Below are positions 10,960 to 22,299 of a stretch of DNA of 64,000 nt, piece by piece. A program made the translations under genes and the position numbers. Source of the stretch: Straminergon stramineum (taxonomy: Eukaryota; Streptophyta; Bryopsida; Hypnales; Calliergonaceae); assembly GCA_963920665.1 (NCBI GenBank), contig OY987271.1, positions 20,649,350 through 20,713,349 of the forward strand, written 5' to 3'. Each line of letters starts with the position of its first letter. The stretch's first letter is position 1. Under the pieces are notes generated by a model. The model was not told the DNA's origin. It saw nothing but the letters and a program-made list of their open reading frames with translations, and made no database searches.

Positions 10960-11330
10960 GAAAATTTTGAATTTTTTAGGAATACTTTAGAAATCTATTG
11001 GAATCTTTTGAATATATTAAGAATCTTCTATAGAATATTACAAGAATCTTTCAGGAATCTATTAGAATCTTTTGAATTTCTTGAGAATCTTTTTGAATTT
11101 CTTAAAATTTTAAATTTTTTTGAGAATCTATTGAGATCTTTTAGAATCTTCTTGGAAATCTATAGGAATTGGTAAAGAATTCCAATAATTTTGTAGAATC
11201 TTTTATAATTTCTTAAATCTATTGGAATCTATTGGAATCTTTTGAAAAACTATTAGGAGTCATTTAGAGTCTTTTTTGAATCTTCCTAAATCTATTATAA
11301 TCATTTGGAATATTCTATAGAATTTGAATT
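10960..11330 (+). repeat. Simple degenerate repeat around GAATCTTTTGAAT
   Basis: More than a dozen variants of GAATCTTTTGAATTT / GGAATCTATTAGAATC follow each other with a spacing of roughly 11-24 bp. No coding. It lies just inside the left subterminal region and has no equivalent at the right end. Confidence 0.7.
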
Positions 11331-12950
11331 TAGAGTTGAAATTTTCATCAATTGAAATTTGCAATGAGTATAATTTTATTTGAATTTTATTTGAATTCTA
11401 ATGAAATTCAATAACTACAATGCATATCTAGAATTTGATCAAAATTTTATAATAATTCAAATAAAATTCAAATTTTGATTCAAATAATTGGATGAAAATT
11501 CAAACTTTGATTCTACTCTAATAAATTCAAATCCAATTGGAAATCCAATTTTAATGCAATTCTCATTTAGTTTCCTATAGAATGTACTTTAATTAGAGTT
11601 CAAACTTATAATTTAATTGAATCTCCAACTTATATTTTGAAGTGTAATACAAGTATACATAATGGGTTTTCTACATTCCTTAGTTGCTTTATCTAATAAT
11701 TTCACTTCTCAAAGAGTAGTTATGAACTATTTTGATTCTCATTTTAAAATTGAGTTGAATTTTTAATTTTTAATCAAATTTTTTTTAATTTTGAACTATT
11801 CTCAATTCAATTCCAAGATTTCAACTATTCAAATTTGAGTAATTTAAACCCTACAATATAAAGACCCAATTCTTCTATTAGAAACCACTCAAAATTACTA
11901 TTTGTATTGCATTAATAAAAGAAAACAAAATCAATATTTTTTTAAAAGTCAAACCATAGGATCTTATACTTCACTTGTCTTAGATCATGTGGTTCAAATT
12001 TCATCATACTAATTGAAAGACATTAGTATTCAAATTTCAAAGTTACATGGAAAAGTTTTTTTGAATGATAGTCAACAATTTTACTACCATGACTTTGACT
12101 TTGACTACCATTTGTGGAATTTTTTTGTACTATGAACTTTGAATTTAAGAATCTTGTGTTGAAGAATTGAACTCAAACTCTAGGAAAAAATTCCTAAACA
12201 TACAAACTGCATTTTCAATTTTTAAAAAATTGTTAAGAAAATGTTGGTTTCAAATTGAACAAAAACTTGAACTATTAATAGCTTTGAGATGGAATTCAAA
12301 CACACAATTGAAACAACTAGATTTTTCAAGCACGCTAATTTAGCCATGCCAAAAAATGAATTTAAAAAAAAATTGCACTAAATAATTAACCCTATAAGTT
12401 ATTTTCTCACCAAGTTGCTTAGATTGCCCCCAAATTAAAGTTGTTTATGTATAACTTTCTCTTCACAAGTTCAAATAGAATGAATCAAAGCTTCACATAC
12501 ACATAAAAAAATTATATTTAAAATAAAAACTATTCTCATAGACAAATTATAAGATTCTTTGTTTAATGAAAAAGTTTAACTAAAATTTGAGGTCATAGAA
12601 ACCTTGAAATCCATTTTGTCTTTCAGAGGATTATAGTAGACTAGAGGTTTAAATATGAAATTTATATAATGAACTATTCAAACTTCTAAATAATAAACAC
12701 TCAAAAATTGAACAATTTAACTCTAAGTTTTGACCAAATCACCTCTAGAAAAATGCTTGTCAAATTTTCAAATCATATTGGATAAAATTGAAAATTTTAT
12801 TACTAAAACTAGACTTCAAAACTAATCATTTTCAACAAGTTTCATGAAAAACAAGCTTACAATGAAGGAGATATGGACCTTCAAAGTCTACTAAATTGAC
12901 ATACAAAAAACGAAAAAATGAGTAAAACTCAACCAACGTATTCATGTCGA
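11331..12950. other. AT-rich gene-free stretch inside the giant element
   Basis: I see no open frame, RNA gene or ordered repeat. The sequence is poor in G, with runs of AATTTTGAATT type, and looks like diverged filler DNA. Confidence 0.5.
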
Positions 12951-12954
12951 ACAA

Positions 12955-13210
12955 GGGCCCCCAACCATGGTGCAATGGTTGGGTCTGGTGGTTGGGAGAT
13001 GAGAGGTGTTGGGTTTGGATCTCCACCTCTAACATCATATTCATTAAAATGGGAGTTTTCCACTGAAATAAGAGTTTTAAAAGTACTATTTATTATAAAT
13101 GTGAAAAGAATCCGTGGTCCCTTGATACTAGAAAGCACAACAATCACATACAAAACCTCTAAAGAAATACAAAATTTCAAAACATCATGCAATAAATGTG
13201 AATTGTAATC
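12955..13210 (+). mobile_element. Possible tRNA-derived SINE
   Basis: TGGTGCAATGG at 12968-12978 resembles a pol III A box (TRGC-NA-GG), and GGTTTGGATCTCC at 13012-13024 resembles a B box (GGTTCGANTCC). Their starts are 44 bp apart, as in tRNA genes and tRNA-derived SINEs. The sequence does not fold as a tRNA. A short hairpin (CAACCAT...ATGGTTG) overlaps the A box and could be the real reason for its appearance. The 3' boundary is a guess; no target duplication or poly(A) was found. Confidence 0.4.
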
Positions 13211-13312
13211 CAGTAAATGAAACATCATAAGCAAATAACTATGTGTTATATGTATATTATCAACAAATCCTTGTACACACATGGCCTATTGTAAGTAACA
13301 TTCCTAGCAATT

Positions 13313-13660
13313 AAGTTCTTCATCTCCATCAAACGTGTTAGACATTGCAAGTAGATTGCTTGAGAAGACAAGAGCATGGTGATTGAAGAATGAAGTGCAT
13401 GATGAGCTTTGGCAGGATCTAGGCAAGGAATTTGTAGAAAAACAAATATCAAGACGCCACTGAGCATTCTCATAAATTGCAATCCTCACAGTCTTCTTTA
13501 GATTGCTATTTATGAAAATGCTTACAGCGACGCCTTGATATTTTTCATTCTACAACTTCCTTGCCTAGATCCAGTCAAAGTTCAACATCCGCTTCATTCT
13601 TCAATTACCATGCCTTCATCTTCCCAAGCAATCTACTTGCAAGACTAGTACAGCCGATGA
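13313..13660. repeat. Inverted repeat, arms about 160 bp
   Basis: 13313-13485 and 13498-13660 are imperfect reverse complements: TAGATTGCTTG..., GCAGGATCTAGGCAAGGAA and ATATCAAG-CGCC in the left arm return as CAAGCAATCTA, TTCCTTGCCTAGATCC and GGCG-CTTGATAT in the right arm. The loop is only about 12 bp. No gene. A possible source of double-stranded RNA from the element. Confidence 0.8.
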
Positions 13661-13944
13661 AGATGAGGTCCCTTAATTAGAATACCCGGTTTGTAATAGA
13701 TCAAGGACTACATTCATTAGTGCAGATACCTTCAACATAGTCTCTAACATCATGTCCTTGAGTATGAGGATTGCAACAATGCACAAAGTTCTTTTCTAGA
13801 TTTAGGGTATACGATCCCATGAAGGAAGTCATCCTCGTATCCTACATAGGGTTCTATGTAGTATCTATCATTGCTATCATTTATTTACAAAAACAAAATT
13901 TGTCATATAGACAACTGTCATGAGTGTGACTTGCTCTTGATTTC

Positions 13945-14535
13945 CTAAACTGCCTTCAAAATCTCTGGTCCTCGACTATACCCTATTTCCATCTTCTTAT
14001 ACTTTTGCCAATAGTCCCGCCGATGCGCCTCCAATGACTTCCGCTCCCATGCATCCCGAATTGGAGTCGAGTAGCAACTACGAGATACTCCATCGTGTGA
14101 CCGCTTCATTTGCCCCCCTTGAGACGGTGCGTGGTGTTGTTGAATCCAAGGTGCTATATTGGGGAGTGAATGGTGTGTTGCAGATGGAACCTCAGACTTC
14201 AACACTGCTGGAGCGACTTGACATCCCAAGTCCTCATAAAGCTTCCTCTGAGGGACTTTGTCGGAGGGTGTCACTAAGGTAGGATGGCCCATAGGTCGCA
14301 ATGGAGATGGGGAGCATGAGAGTGGTTGTCGTTTCCTCCCACTGGGAGGGCTGTCAACCACACCATCCTCGACGGGCTTCGGTGAGAAGTCCATCGTGGA
14401 ATTCGCAGTAGCTGCTGATTCCAGGAAGTTTCCAGTGCTGAGGATTAAGTACTGCCTGTAGTCCCAGATGGAGTCCGCGGACGCTTCGCAAGCAAGTCCA
14501 CTTCCTAGGACATGGGTCGTCGGAGTGCCAAGTAT
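13945..14535 (-). pseudogene. Proline/serine-rich exon of an element gene
   Basis: On the minus strand a frame opens after a likely acceptor TTATTAG (about 14536) and runs without a stop to TAG at 13945-13947, about 196 codons. It includes SIWDYRQYL, PSGRKRQPLSCSPSP and a C-terminal stretch rich in charged residues (RDAWERKSLEAHRRDYWQKY). No domain recognised. It lies downstream of the phosphatase-like gene on the same strand and may be its last exon by alternative splicing, or a third gene. No lesion is visible within it, but its 5' exons are not identified, so its state is uncertain. Confidence 0.45.
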
Positions 14536-14796
14536 CTAATAAGAACTGAAATTAAAACAAAGGTCTATCCAAATGCGTAAAAACAAAGAACACACCATGC
14601 CTGAGTTTGCTCGGACATATATCAAAGGACTAACGTCAAACCAATGTAAATGCAGGAACACTCTTGCATACGTGAAACCAAGAAACAATTTCATTCATAA
14701 CTATGTTAACAAATATGTACAATTCAAGTCGTGCTGAGCTGAAACGAAAGTCTAATGAAATCATGCCAATCTGAATTGATCTCTTCAGGAGTTAAC

Positions 14797-15980
14797 CTAA
14801 TTTACACTAGAAGACGCACGAACTACATCCATGAGCTTGTTGTATTCTTTTCGATTCCTCTCATCGCATAGCATTCGCCGCCCAATTCTTCCTAGACTGT
14901 TTTCCCTTAATGACTTCAACCCTTGATCGCGAGCAACATGTAGACGCTTAAACCAGGGAAGAAATACTTCAAGTAGGAACATATCCCTCGGACCATTTCC
15001 CCTATAACTCCAAGAGTCTGGTAGAATGACATTATCAGACTTGTTCATTATATGCTTTATTGGGCTATCGTCTACAATGACAGTATTGTCGGCACTAAAG
15101 CTTCCTCTTGAGCCATTGAATAACATTTCTAGATTTTTCAAGAACAAGTCTTTATCTATCCCTGGCTCCTTCAAGGAAGACAACCTTCCGGCTCTATCTC
15201 TGGTCTTAATAGTTTGACAAGAGTCTTGCCCAAGAACAAGAAAGGGTCCCACTAAACCTCGAAAAAGATATTCGCAAATCATCTCAATGGTGGACTTTTT
15301 CATAGAACTCCACACCGATATCACTGCAAATTTCCCTAGCTCTGAGAGGAAATCGGAGCAAGTGGGTCTCACTCACATAGCCTTTGGTCCCACTAAAGCG
15401 GATTCTATGGCTGAGTGCGATCCCGAGGAGTCTCTGAAGTGTTTATGTGACAACCCCTTGGACTTCCAATCTTCGCAGATACATAGAATGCCATTTAGGT
15501 CTAGGATTACATTGATCCACTTCTCTGCCACCCTGGACCTGAATGGCCGATTGACGCCCTCCGAAGTTCCTCCACGACCAGATGGAGGACCGGATTCCTA
15601 CTATCAAACGGGCGAATGCGTACGTAGTTATAATGCTATACTGTCTCATCCCAGACGTACAACGAAATCACATAGAAACTGGTGCTCACCAAAGAGTACA
15701 AACGGTAGAGCACAGCGGCAATACACACAAGGACCAATCAAAGTGTGAACAGACAAAAGACCGAAGCTCACCTGTTTTTTAGAGGATCCGCAAGGTACTG
15801 TGAAAGTATCCTGTATTGCTGCTTTCCGTTCTTGAACGATATCCACATTCTGCACTTCAACTCTGGGGGCTGTATTCCAATGGACTTCATCTTCAGTTAC
15901 AGAGAGAGGATATGATAGAGGATGTGTTTGTACAGTGGGTGCACACGGTGATGCGGAGACAATTGGCAAACTCAGTAGCC
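14797..15980 (-). pseudogene. FCP1/NIF-type (HAD superfamily) phosphatase domain carried by the giant element
   Basis: Two exons on the minus strand: 15980-15772 (donor CAG|GTGAGC) and 15597-14797 (acceptor GATAGTAG|GAA); the junction is in phase. The second exon shows the order expected of FCP1-like phosphatases: VILDLNGIL (the DxDG-like motif with Asn for the second Asp), RPTCSDFL, ISVWSSMKKS, CQTIKTRDR, KDLFLKNLE, and IVDDSPIKH (the second Asp-Asp motif). The known family dephosphorylates Ser/Thr, classically the RNA polymerase II tail. The Asn in place of the general acid Asp is common in plant relatives but may reduce activity. One stop, TGA at 15373-15375, lies just before RPTC and fits CGA to TGA. 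No ATG starts the first exon; a phase-compatible splice from the upstream gene (donor after 16221) would fuse the two. Confidence 0.75.
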
Positions 15981-17229
15981 CTACGATTCACGATTTACGA
16001 AATGATACTCTATGTGAGTGCTATATATTACAGGCTTAGGAATTGAGTTTGAATATATACAATTAAAATTTAAACTCCGACACTCCATAGTTCATTGGTA
16101 AACATGTCTCTCCACTTCAAAAATCCTAAACCTACACTATATCTACATGTAACACCCTATGATACAAATCAGCTCGAGTCGAGCTAAAACAAATGACATC
16201 GAGTGATTATTGAGCCGAACCTGCTGGTGAACCTTCGCCGGGAACCGTATCCAGTTCGAGTACTACATTGGCTGGTTCCACGAGCAGGTTCGGCTCGGTG
16301 CCGGCATCCTTCGTATCTCTTAGTGTAACATCAGCCACCTCACATACAGCAACCTCTGAATCGGTGGCTTCTATCTTCTCTGACAGGAGAGATGGACCTG
16401 CATCAGTGTCATTGGTAGGAGGAGGAGGGTCAGATTCTTGGGTGCCAGTAGGAAGCGGCGCAAGCAATGTTGTAGTCTCTTGCGGAACAGACACTGCGCT
16501 GTCGTTTGATCCAAAGGCCTGATTTTGAATCAGGCATTGCTGAGAAGTAGAGGCAGGCTGGAGGGACGCTAACGGCGTGGCTTCATTTTTGTTCAAATAT
16601 TGTTGCTACATTTCCCGGTTCTGCTTTTGTTCCATAATCATGGTTTCCGTTAAGGAAGCAAACCTTCGATTCGTCTCTTCCTGGAGCCTTCTACTCTCCG
16701 CCCTATCTGTCGCTTGGTCCTGACGCATACTCTCTTGTTGCCTCATCAGAGAGGCTAGTGTCTCTACAACAGACTTCATGGGGTCCACCTTCCTTTTCTT
16801 TGTCGGGCGCGTATTCGAGGAAGGAGTCACTAGAGTAGCACACAGTCCTCCTGAAGCGTGCAATCCTGAAGAGGTAGAAGACTGTAGTGGATCCTGGAAG
16901 GCAGATCGACCTGGCGTCAGAATGTCATCGAGACCTGCTTCATCATCCGAGCCCTCCTCCTCATCGTCTTCTTCCTCTTCTTCATCAGAGATTGCGGCCT
17001 TCCTCTTCTCTGCCCGACTGCTCGGAGACCCTATTGTGGACCTAGTCTTCATCCTTGTTGAAGATGGTGTCGACTGTGACCTCATCACTGCCGAAAACAG
17101 TGTGGCATCAACAGGGTACCCAGTGTCCAGGAAATCGTCTTTGTCGAGCTTCAATGCTAGAGTAGCAATGTCGTTCCACAAGTCAGATTCAATGTCTGGA
17201 ACTGCTGCGTATACATTTACAGAACTCAT

Positions 17230-17422
17230 CTGCAATGTGATCACATCAATGTCTAGTTTAGAATTACGTGGTTATTGCATTTCAGGTCGAACCGACCTGA
17301 ATAAGCATGAAGAATAATAAATGGTGACACTCTATGAAAGTTGATTGCTAGAGAAACTAAACAAATTACGTCCAATAGTACAGATCAGGTCGAACCGATC
17401 TAAATTGCATTCATTCACTTAC
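17230..17422 (-). other. Intron of the large element gene, holding two palindromes
   Basis: Donor GTAAGTGA, acceptor CATTGCAG, 193 bp, phase 0, joining ...CAAL to MSSVNV. It contains a perfect copy of the element palindrome at 17281-17301 and a slightly degenerate one at 17385-17403. Confidence 0.7.
17281..17301. promoter_or_regulatory. 21-bp palindrome, perfect copy, in the intron
   Basis: TTCAGGTCG-AAC-CGACCTGAA: two perfect 9-bp half-sites around a 3-bp centre. Same motif as in the arrays at 20940-21299 and 26896-27972. Probably a binding site of an element-encoded dimeric protein. Confidence 0.7.
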
Positions 17423-18904
17423 CAATGCAGCACACATCAATTTTCCACCAGCAAAGACAGAGAAGACACTAGTCCTTGGATTGCAAAATTTCTTCACAAC
17501 CCATAGATAGAATTCCATTCTGAGCTCTATATTGTACATCCTAAAAGGGAGCTCGTTATATCTTCATGGTTCTTTGTACACCGGTGTATCTGGAGCTATA
17601 AACTCTGAATATATTCTTGCTTGGTACACATTATCCGGGCTTTGAAGAAACATGAGCAGCACTTTTTTGAGCGCCTTAGCGTTGTTCGCTGGCAAATCCA
17701 TCAGACGTTCATTCTTTGCCGGATAATAATCCGCGCATTGCATGTTGAAAATCTTCAAAACTTCATTCCTCTCGACATATGCAAGAACTTGTGCCTGGTC
17801 CTTCTCATCGGCACAGATAAATAGCCAGGACTTCACTTCCTCCAAGAGAGGCTACTTCATTTTTTCCATGGAGGTCAAAACTTCATAGAAGAATGGCTTC
17901 TCCACTGTGGAATTTTCTTTCTACAAAACGCCCAAGATAGTTCTGAAGTCTATGACCCCCAACTTCACCTCCTTGGCCGTGGTGCTGGTCCATGCCATAC
18001 GCAGCCACAACGAATGCTTATTCTCCAAAATTCGGTAGGGTCGGAGATAAGCGACGCCAGATGGAGGTACAAAAAGGTTGCGTTTCTCTAGGAAGACTCT
18101 AAAAAACTCTGCTGCTAAAGGTGATATCTCAGCAGCCGTTTTGTTTCTTGTCTTCACTTGCTTTGCTTGTGCAAAAAAGCCTCACCGGGCCTCTCTAGCA
18201 ACACGTTCATAGTTGCACTTGTAATATTGCGGGTTCTCTTGAATTCCTTCCAGTTGGCAACTATAAGTTCGTTGTTGGCGTTGAACAATCCAAGGTCTGG
18301 GTCAATTTGGTGAAGCTCTCTTTTCACCAGTTGCTTTTGCTTTCGACGCTCTACCCACTCCTTAGTACTATAACAGCTATCGAGGACTGACGATATCGTC
18401 TTGATAGTCACCTTCGGATACTTGAGGGTGCGTTTAGGTCCCGACTGATTCAAAATAAGCTTCGCCAACTTCCCCAAGTCATCATAGCTGAGATTTCCCA
18501 ATGGCTTGAAATAATCTCGACTCAGAGCGCAACTCTCCTGCTTCCAGTTCTCTTTCTCATTGAACTTCATGAGCGTGTCTGGATCGAAGAGCTCTCCATG
18601 GGTAGAGTTGGTGATGACTTCACTCCACAAATTATATACATGGGCAGGTGCGGTAATAATCTTCAGCTCATTTATAAGTCTCATTTTATCTTCCGCCCCC
18701 TTCTTTTTTGACAGCATGTGATTCTTGTTCACATCTATCATAGCAAAGCGTTGATGCACTGCTTTCTCAAACTCTTGCATATCATTATTCAAACAGCGTG
18801 TTAAGCTTTGAATAAATGAAGACAATATTCAAAAAATCAATTGTTCAGTTGTAATATGCTTCCTAGGCAATTGCGCATTGAAGATGACACCACTACTACT
18901 GCAG

Positions 18905-18925
18905 TTCAGGTCGACCCGATCTGAA
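18905..18925. promoter_or_regulatory. 21-bp palindrome inside coding sequence, flanked by splice-like signals
   Basis: TTCAGGTCG-ACC-CGATCTGAA, one mismatch between half-sites. On the minus strand it lies between GTGAGT and CTGCAG, which would bound a 35-nt intron. That is too short for a normal plant intron and the frame is open across it, so the site is either coding or a relic of an intron that carried the palindrome. Confidence 0.6.
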
Positions 18926-20471
18926 TTACTCACCCGAAATTTTGTTGTTTGCTTCAATGATTCTCTATTCCGTCGAGCCATTTGGACTGTCCCTACAGCA
19001 ACCGCGTCCTTTGGATTCTTTGGGCTACCCATGTTCACCCATATGATTCTTGCCCCGGGAATGTTAGTGGCCCAGGACGGTTGTATTGCTTCGAAGTGGT
19101 TGACGCGATTGTAATAGGCGGAGATGGACCACAACTTCTCAGCATCATTTGACCACACAATAAAACAGTTCCACTTCTCGAACTCCTTTTGGGTGGTCTC
19201 GTCAATCCCACTATCATCCTGTTGGCAGCAACGCTATGCTGACCGTTGATGATGTAGAACAAGCCATGTTCAACATCCTCCCACTTTGTTGGCCTCTTCG
19301 TGGGACCAACTGGCATCACGCAGAGGGTTTGTTTGGTGCTCTTATCTGGGATGTTGACAAGCCAGTTCATCATGGACTCCACCAAATGGGTCTCTAAGAC
19401 TCTAATGTTGAATTCAGCGGGTGCTTCAATCAACTGCTCTAGGGGAAGCACTTTCTTCTCATTCACCCCTAAAAAATAAGCGTCTGTGCATATCTCCCAA
19501 AACCTTTTATAGACAGCACTGACAGTTTTGTAGTCCGGTCTGCGGTCCGTCTGCAGCGCTCGGGGCACCATTGCCATCAGATCTGCATAACTCAATTCTC
19601 CTAGACCCGACTGCTCGGATGTCTTCTCTGCGGGTTTTTTTGCAGAGGTTGAGCCCAGTGGACTGCTTCGTGTCACAGATGTTGGCGTTGGAGGTAGCTT
19701 CTTATTCCTCTTCCCCCGACCTTGAGATCCTTGCGTTTGTGTTCCCATGGACGGTTGACCTTCACCCTGACTACCAAATTCAACAGAGACTGTTCGAAGA
19801 GCCATAAACGATTGTTGCATTGCGTGCTTCTCCTTGAGCACTTCGAATGAATTGAAAAGGTAGCGCAATTTAGTGCAAAGACGCTTTCCTATCAAAGGTG
19901 TACCGTCCGCGTTACTATAATAGTTCTCGTCTACCTTCTTCTCTAGGTTTTTGATCTCGCTACTGTAAGGCGTGGGCTCCAAACTCCGAAGGAAAGCTAC
20001 CATCGTGAAAGGGATCTTCTCCGAGTTAAAGGTAAGAGTGAAGTGGTATTGCTTGTCGGCTGCCAACTCACTCTTTGTTGTCACGCAACGTACTTTGATA
20101 TGTGGGTAGACGTCATTAATAACGTCCTTGACCTTCTCTTCGTAAGAAAGAGGAATAAAGATTTCTGATTTCTTGTATTTCATATTGAAGACTATGTTGT
20201 CCGTATGGGGCACCATGGTCAAGCTCCAGGCTTCGACTTGGTCGGGATCACTGAACTCCCAGTAATCTCCTTCGATCATCATCTCGTCATCGTCATACTC
20301 GTCCTCGGGTCTTGTAGTTGTAAGACGAGTAAAATAGGCGTTCAGATTTTGTATTTGGTCTTCCATTCTGCATGAAGAATGGATGTGTGAGTTCATACAA
20401 TACTTCAGAGAACTCGTTCAAATTAGAAATAGTGACTATGATTCCAATCCACTTCCTCCGGTTATTAGCAG

Positions 20472-20694
20472 TTCAGGTCGGCCCGACCTGAACGGTTATT
20501 CATTACGATGGATATTCTAGTGTCATCGTTTCTATTTATCTAAATAGATTCTGTTAAGATTAATTTGGCTTAAAATATTTGACAATGGGGATTGATGTTT
20601 GTTATCATTTATGTTTTCAGTCAAGATACTGATAGTGATAATTTCACTCTGTTATTGATATCTGGCATTGCAGTTCAGTTTGCCCTGACCTTAA
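20472..20694. promoter_or_regulatory. Two palindromes just upstream of the large element gene
   Basis: A near-perfect copy at 20472-20492 (TTCAGGTCG-GCC-CGACCTGAA) lies 106 bp upstream of the start codon; a degraded copy lies at about 20674-20694. With the acceptor-like TGCAG directly before the ATG, both probably sit in a 5' UTR intron or in the promoter. Confidence 0.65.
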
Positions 20695-20939
20695 TTGCAC
20701 ATTAATGTCTTGTTAGACGAATGCTTAATTGCTTTTATTTGTTCGTAGTTTATCAAGTTGATACTTATTTGATGAGTTTATGAATCAGGCATAGTGATGG
20801 GGTTTTAGCTGTTAGTGATGTTCTTTAACAGGATTCTCTATGATTTTTTATTTCTTCAATTTTTTAAATGAACTGAATATAGGTAATGGAAGTATTTGAC
20901 TAACTGTACATGAGCTGAATTTCTTCTTCCTCTGTGCAA

Positions 20940-21299
20940 TTCAGGTTGGGACGACCTGAATTACACTTTGGTTAATGGTGCTTTACTTGTGACATGGCCT
21001 GTCTTTCTTCGGACTGCTCTGCAATTCAGGTCGGGATGACCTGAAATGCATGTCAGTAAATTGTGCTTTATGGTTGACACTTCCAGGCTTTTGTGGACTT
21101 CCCTACAATTCAAGTCGGGACGACCTGAATTGCATGCAGTTTAATGGTACTTTATGGGTGACACGGCGAGGCTTTCTTCGGACTTCTCTGCAATTCAGGT
21201 TGGGACGACCTGAATTGCACTTATGCTAATGGTCATTTAAAATTTGCGGTTCCAGGATTTCTTTTACGTTTTGTGCTGTTCAGGCCGCCCCAACCTGAA
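20940..21299. promoter_or_regulatory. Tandem array of five palindromes with an exact ~85-bp period
   Basis: Copies start at 20940, 21025, 21109, 21194 and 21279 (steps 85, 84, 85, 85). Each is TTCAGGTYG-N3-CGACCTGAA with zero to three changes. The sequence between copies is also related (TTAATGGT-CTTTA, GG-CTTTCTTCGGACTTCTCT), so whole 85-bp units were duplicated; 85 bp is close to eight helical turns. The array lies 0.6-0.9 kb upstream of the minus-strand gene and probably controls it or organises the element for transposition. Confidence 0.8.
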
Positions 21300-21339
21300 T
21301 TGAATTTTTGTGTTGAATAATACTTTTCCTTATCATGTT

Positions 21340-21560
21340 CTGTGATACTTATTTGATACCTGTTTGATAGCTATTCGATACCTAGTGATACCTTGAGTAA
21401 ACCCTATGTGAGCAATAAAGTAACCCTGATGAACCCTTGCACAGACCCTAAGTAGACCCTAAGCGAATCCTAAAAGAACCCTGAGCTCCAAACCTGATTG
21501 AAAAAAAAATCAGAATCACAAGAAACCCTAAACCTGAAACCAGAATAAGCTAAACCCTAA
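21340..21560 (+). repeat. Short-motif repeats: GATAC(C/T) runs and CCCTAA-like runs
   Basis: 21346-21395 repeats GATACTTATTTGATACCTG-like units; from 21409 many variants of AACCCTAA / GACCCTAAG occur, resembling degenerate plant telomere motif (CCCTAAA). No gene. Confidence 0.5.
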
Positions 21561-22299
21561 ACCATCAAACCACAAACCATGAGAAGCAAACATGCTAACC
21601 AAGGAACTAAAATGAAAGAATGTGATTCAAAACTAAATTCACACAAAATCAAACCGTGAAACAAAAAACACAAGAACAAGTGCCAAGCGCTAAAACCGTA
21701 GACCACAATCTGAGGTCTTTTGTAGAACTAGAAAATTCAAACACGAGACAATTAACCACAATCCTAGAATGAAACCACTGCAAATGAATTAGAAGGTGAA
21801 GCGCAACAAACACAAAAACTGTGAAAAACACAGAAAAACAATTCTTCCCAGGAGGAGAACGACGAACCACAACTATAGATGTCGAGCTCTAGACAAAAAT
21901 GAAGACAGCATGCAGTTGACAACAAACAAAAAGTGTGGAATAGTAAGCAAATAGAGGGAAGTGTAAGTGACATTACCTTTCTAAGATAGAGCTCCACAAT
22001 TGTGAAAAAATGAGAAGCGCTCCACGATACTGAAGCTCGTGCGCAGAGCAACAAACCTAAACATGTTCTTTGTGGAATAAGCACAATGAAAGACAACCAA
22101 AACTAATAAAATTTCAAAAAAAAACCAGAAATTTGTGCAGGGCAGGAGGCTTACCCTACACCCAAGTCGCAGCAAAGAAACTCAGTTGGAAGAGAAAAAA
22201 CTAATGCTCCGTGACTGCCAGAGATGGAAGAGAAGACGAAACTATGGAAGAAACTGATAATCGAAACCGAAAGCACACGGTGAAACTAAAGCAAGCTAA

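Larger units (their letters stand above)
16207..20366 (-). pseudogene. Large element gene: regulator-like protein with GQH motif and coiled-coil tail
   Basis: Start ATG at 20366 (MEDQIQNL), right after an acceptor-like TTCATGCAG. Exon 1 runs to 17423 (donor TTG|GTAAGT), the intron is 17230-17422, and exon 2 runs from 17229 to TAA at 16207-16209; about 1,320 residues in all. Features: acidic N-terminus; SYADLMAM and KRFWEICTDAY; LFYIINGQHSVAA (about residue 375), recalling the DGQHR motif of ParB/DndB-like proteins; KWNCFIVWSNDAEKL; FSVFAGGKLMCAAL near the end of exon 1; then in exon 2 a Ser-rich region, an Asp/Glu run, a basic TKKRKVDP (nuclear-localisation-like) and a Gln/Arg-rich coiled coil. 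Lesions: frameshifts near 19225 and 18155; stops TGA 18826, TAG 17921, TAG 17852, TGA 17564, TAG 16606. All five stops are one C-to-T step from Gln or Arg. Domain assignments are resemblance only. Confidence 0.65.

Noticed and set aside
12960..13030. Functional tRNA gene
   Set aside because: No cloverleaf with a 7-bp acceptor stem could be formed; only the box A and B similarity remains.
20940..21299. CRISPR-like array (regular palindromic repeats with spacers)
   Set aside because: The intervening sequences are related to each other, the repeat is a 21-bp palindrome rather than a CRISPR repeat, there are no cas genes, and the context is a plant transposon.
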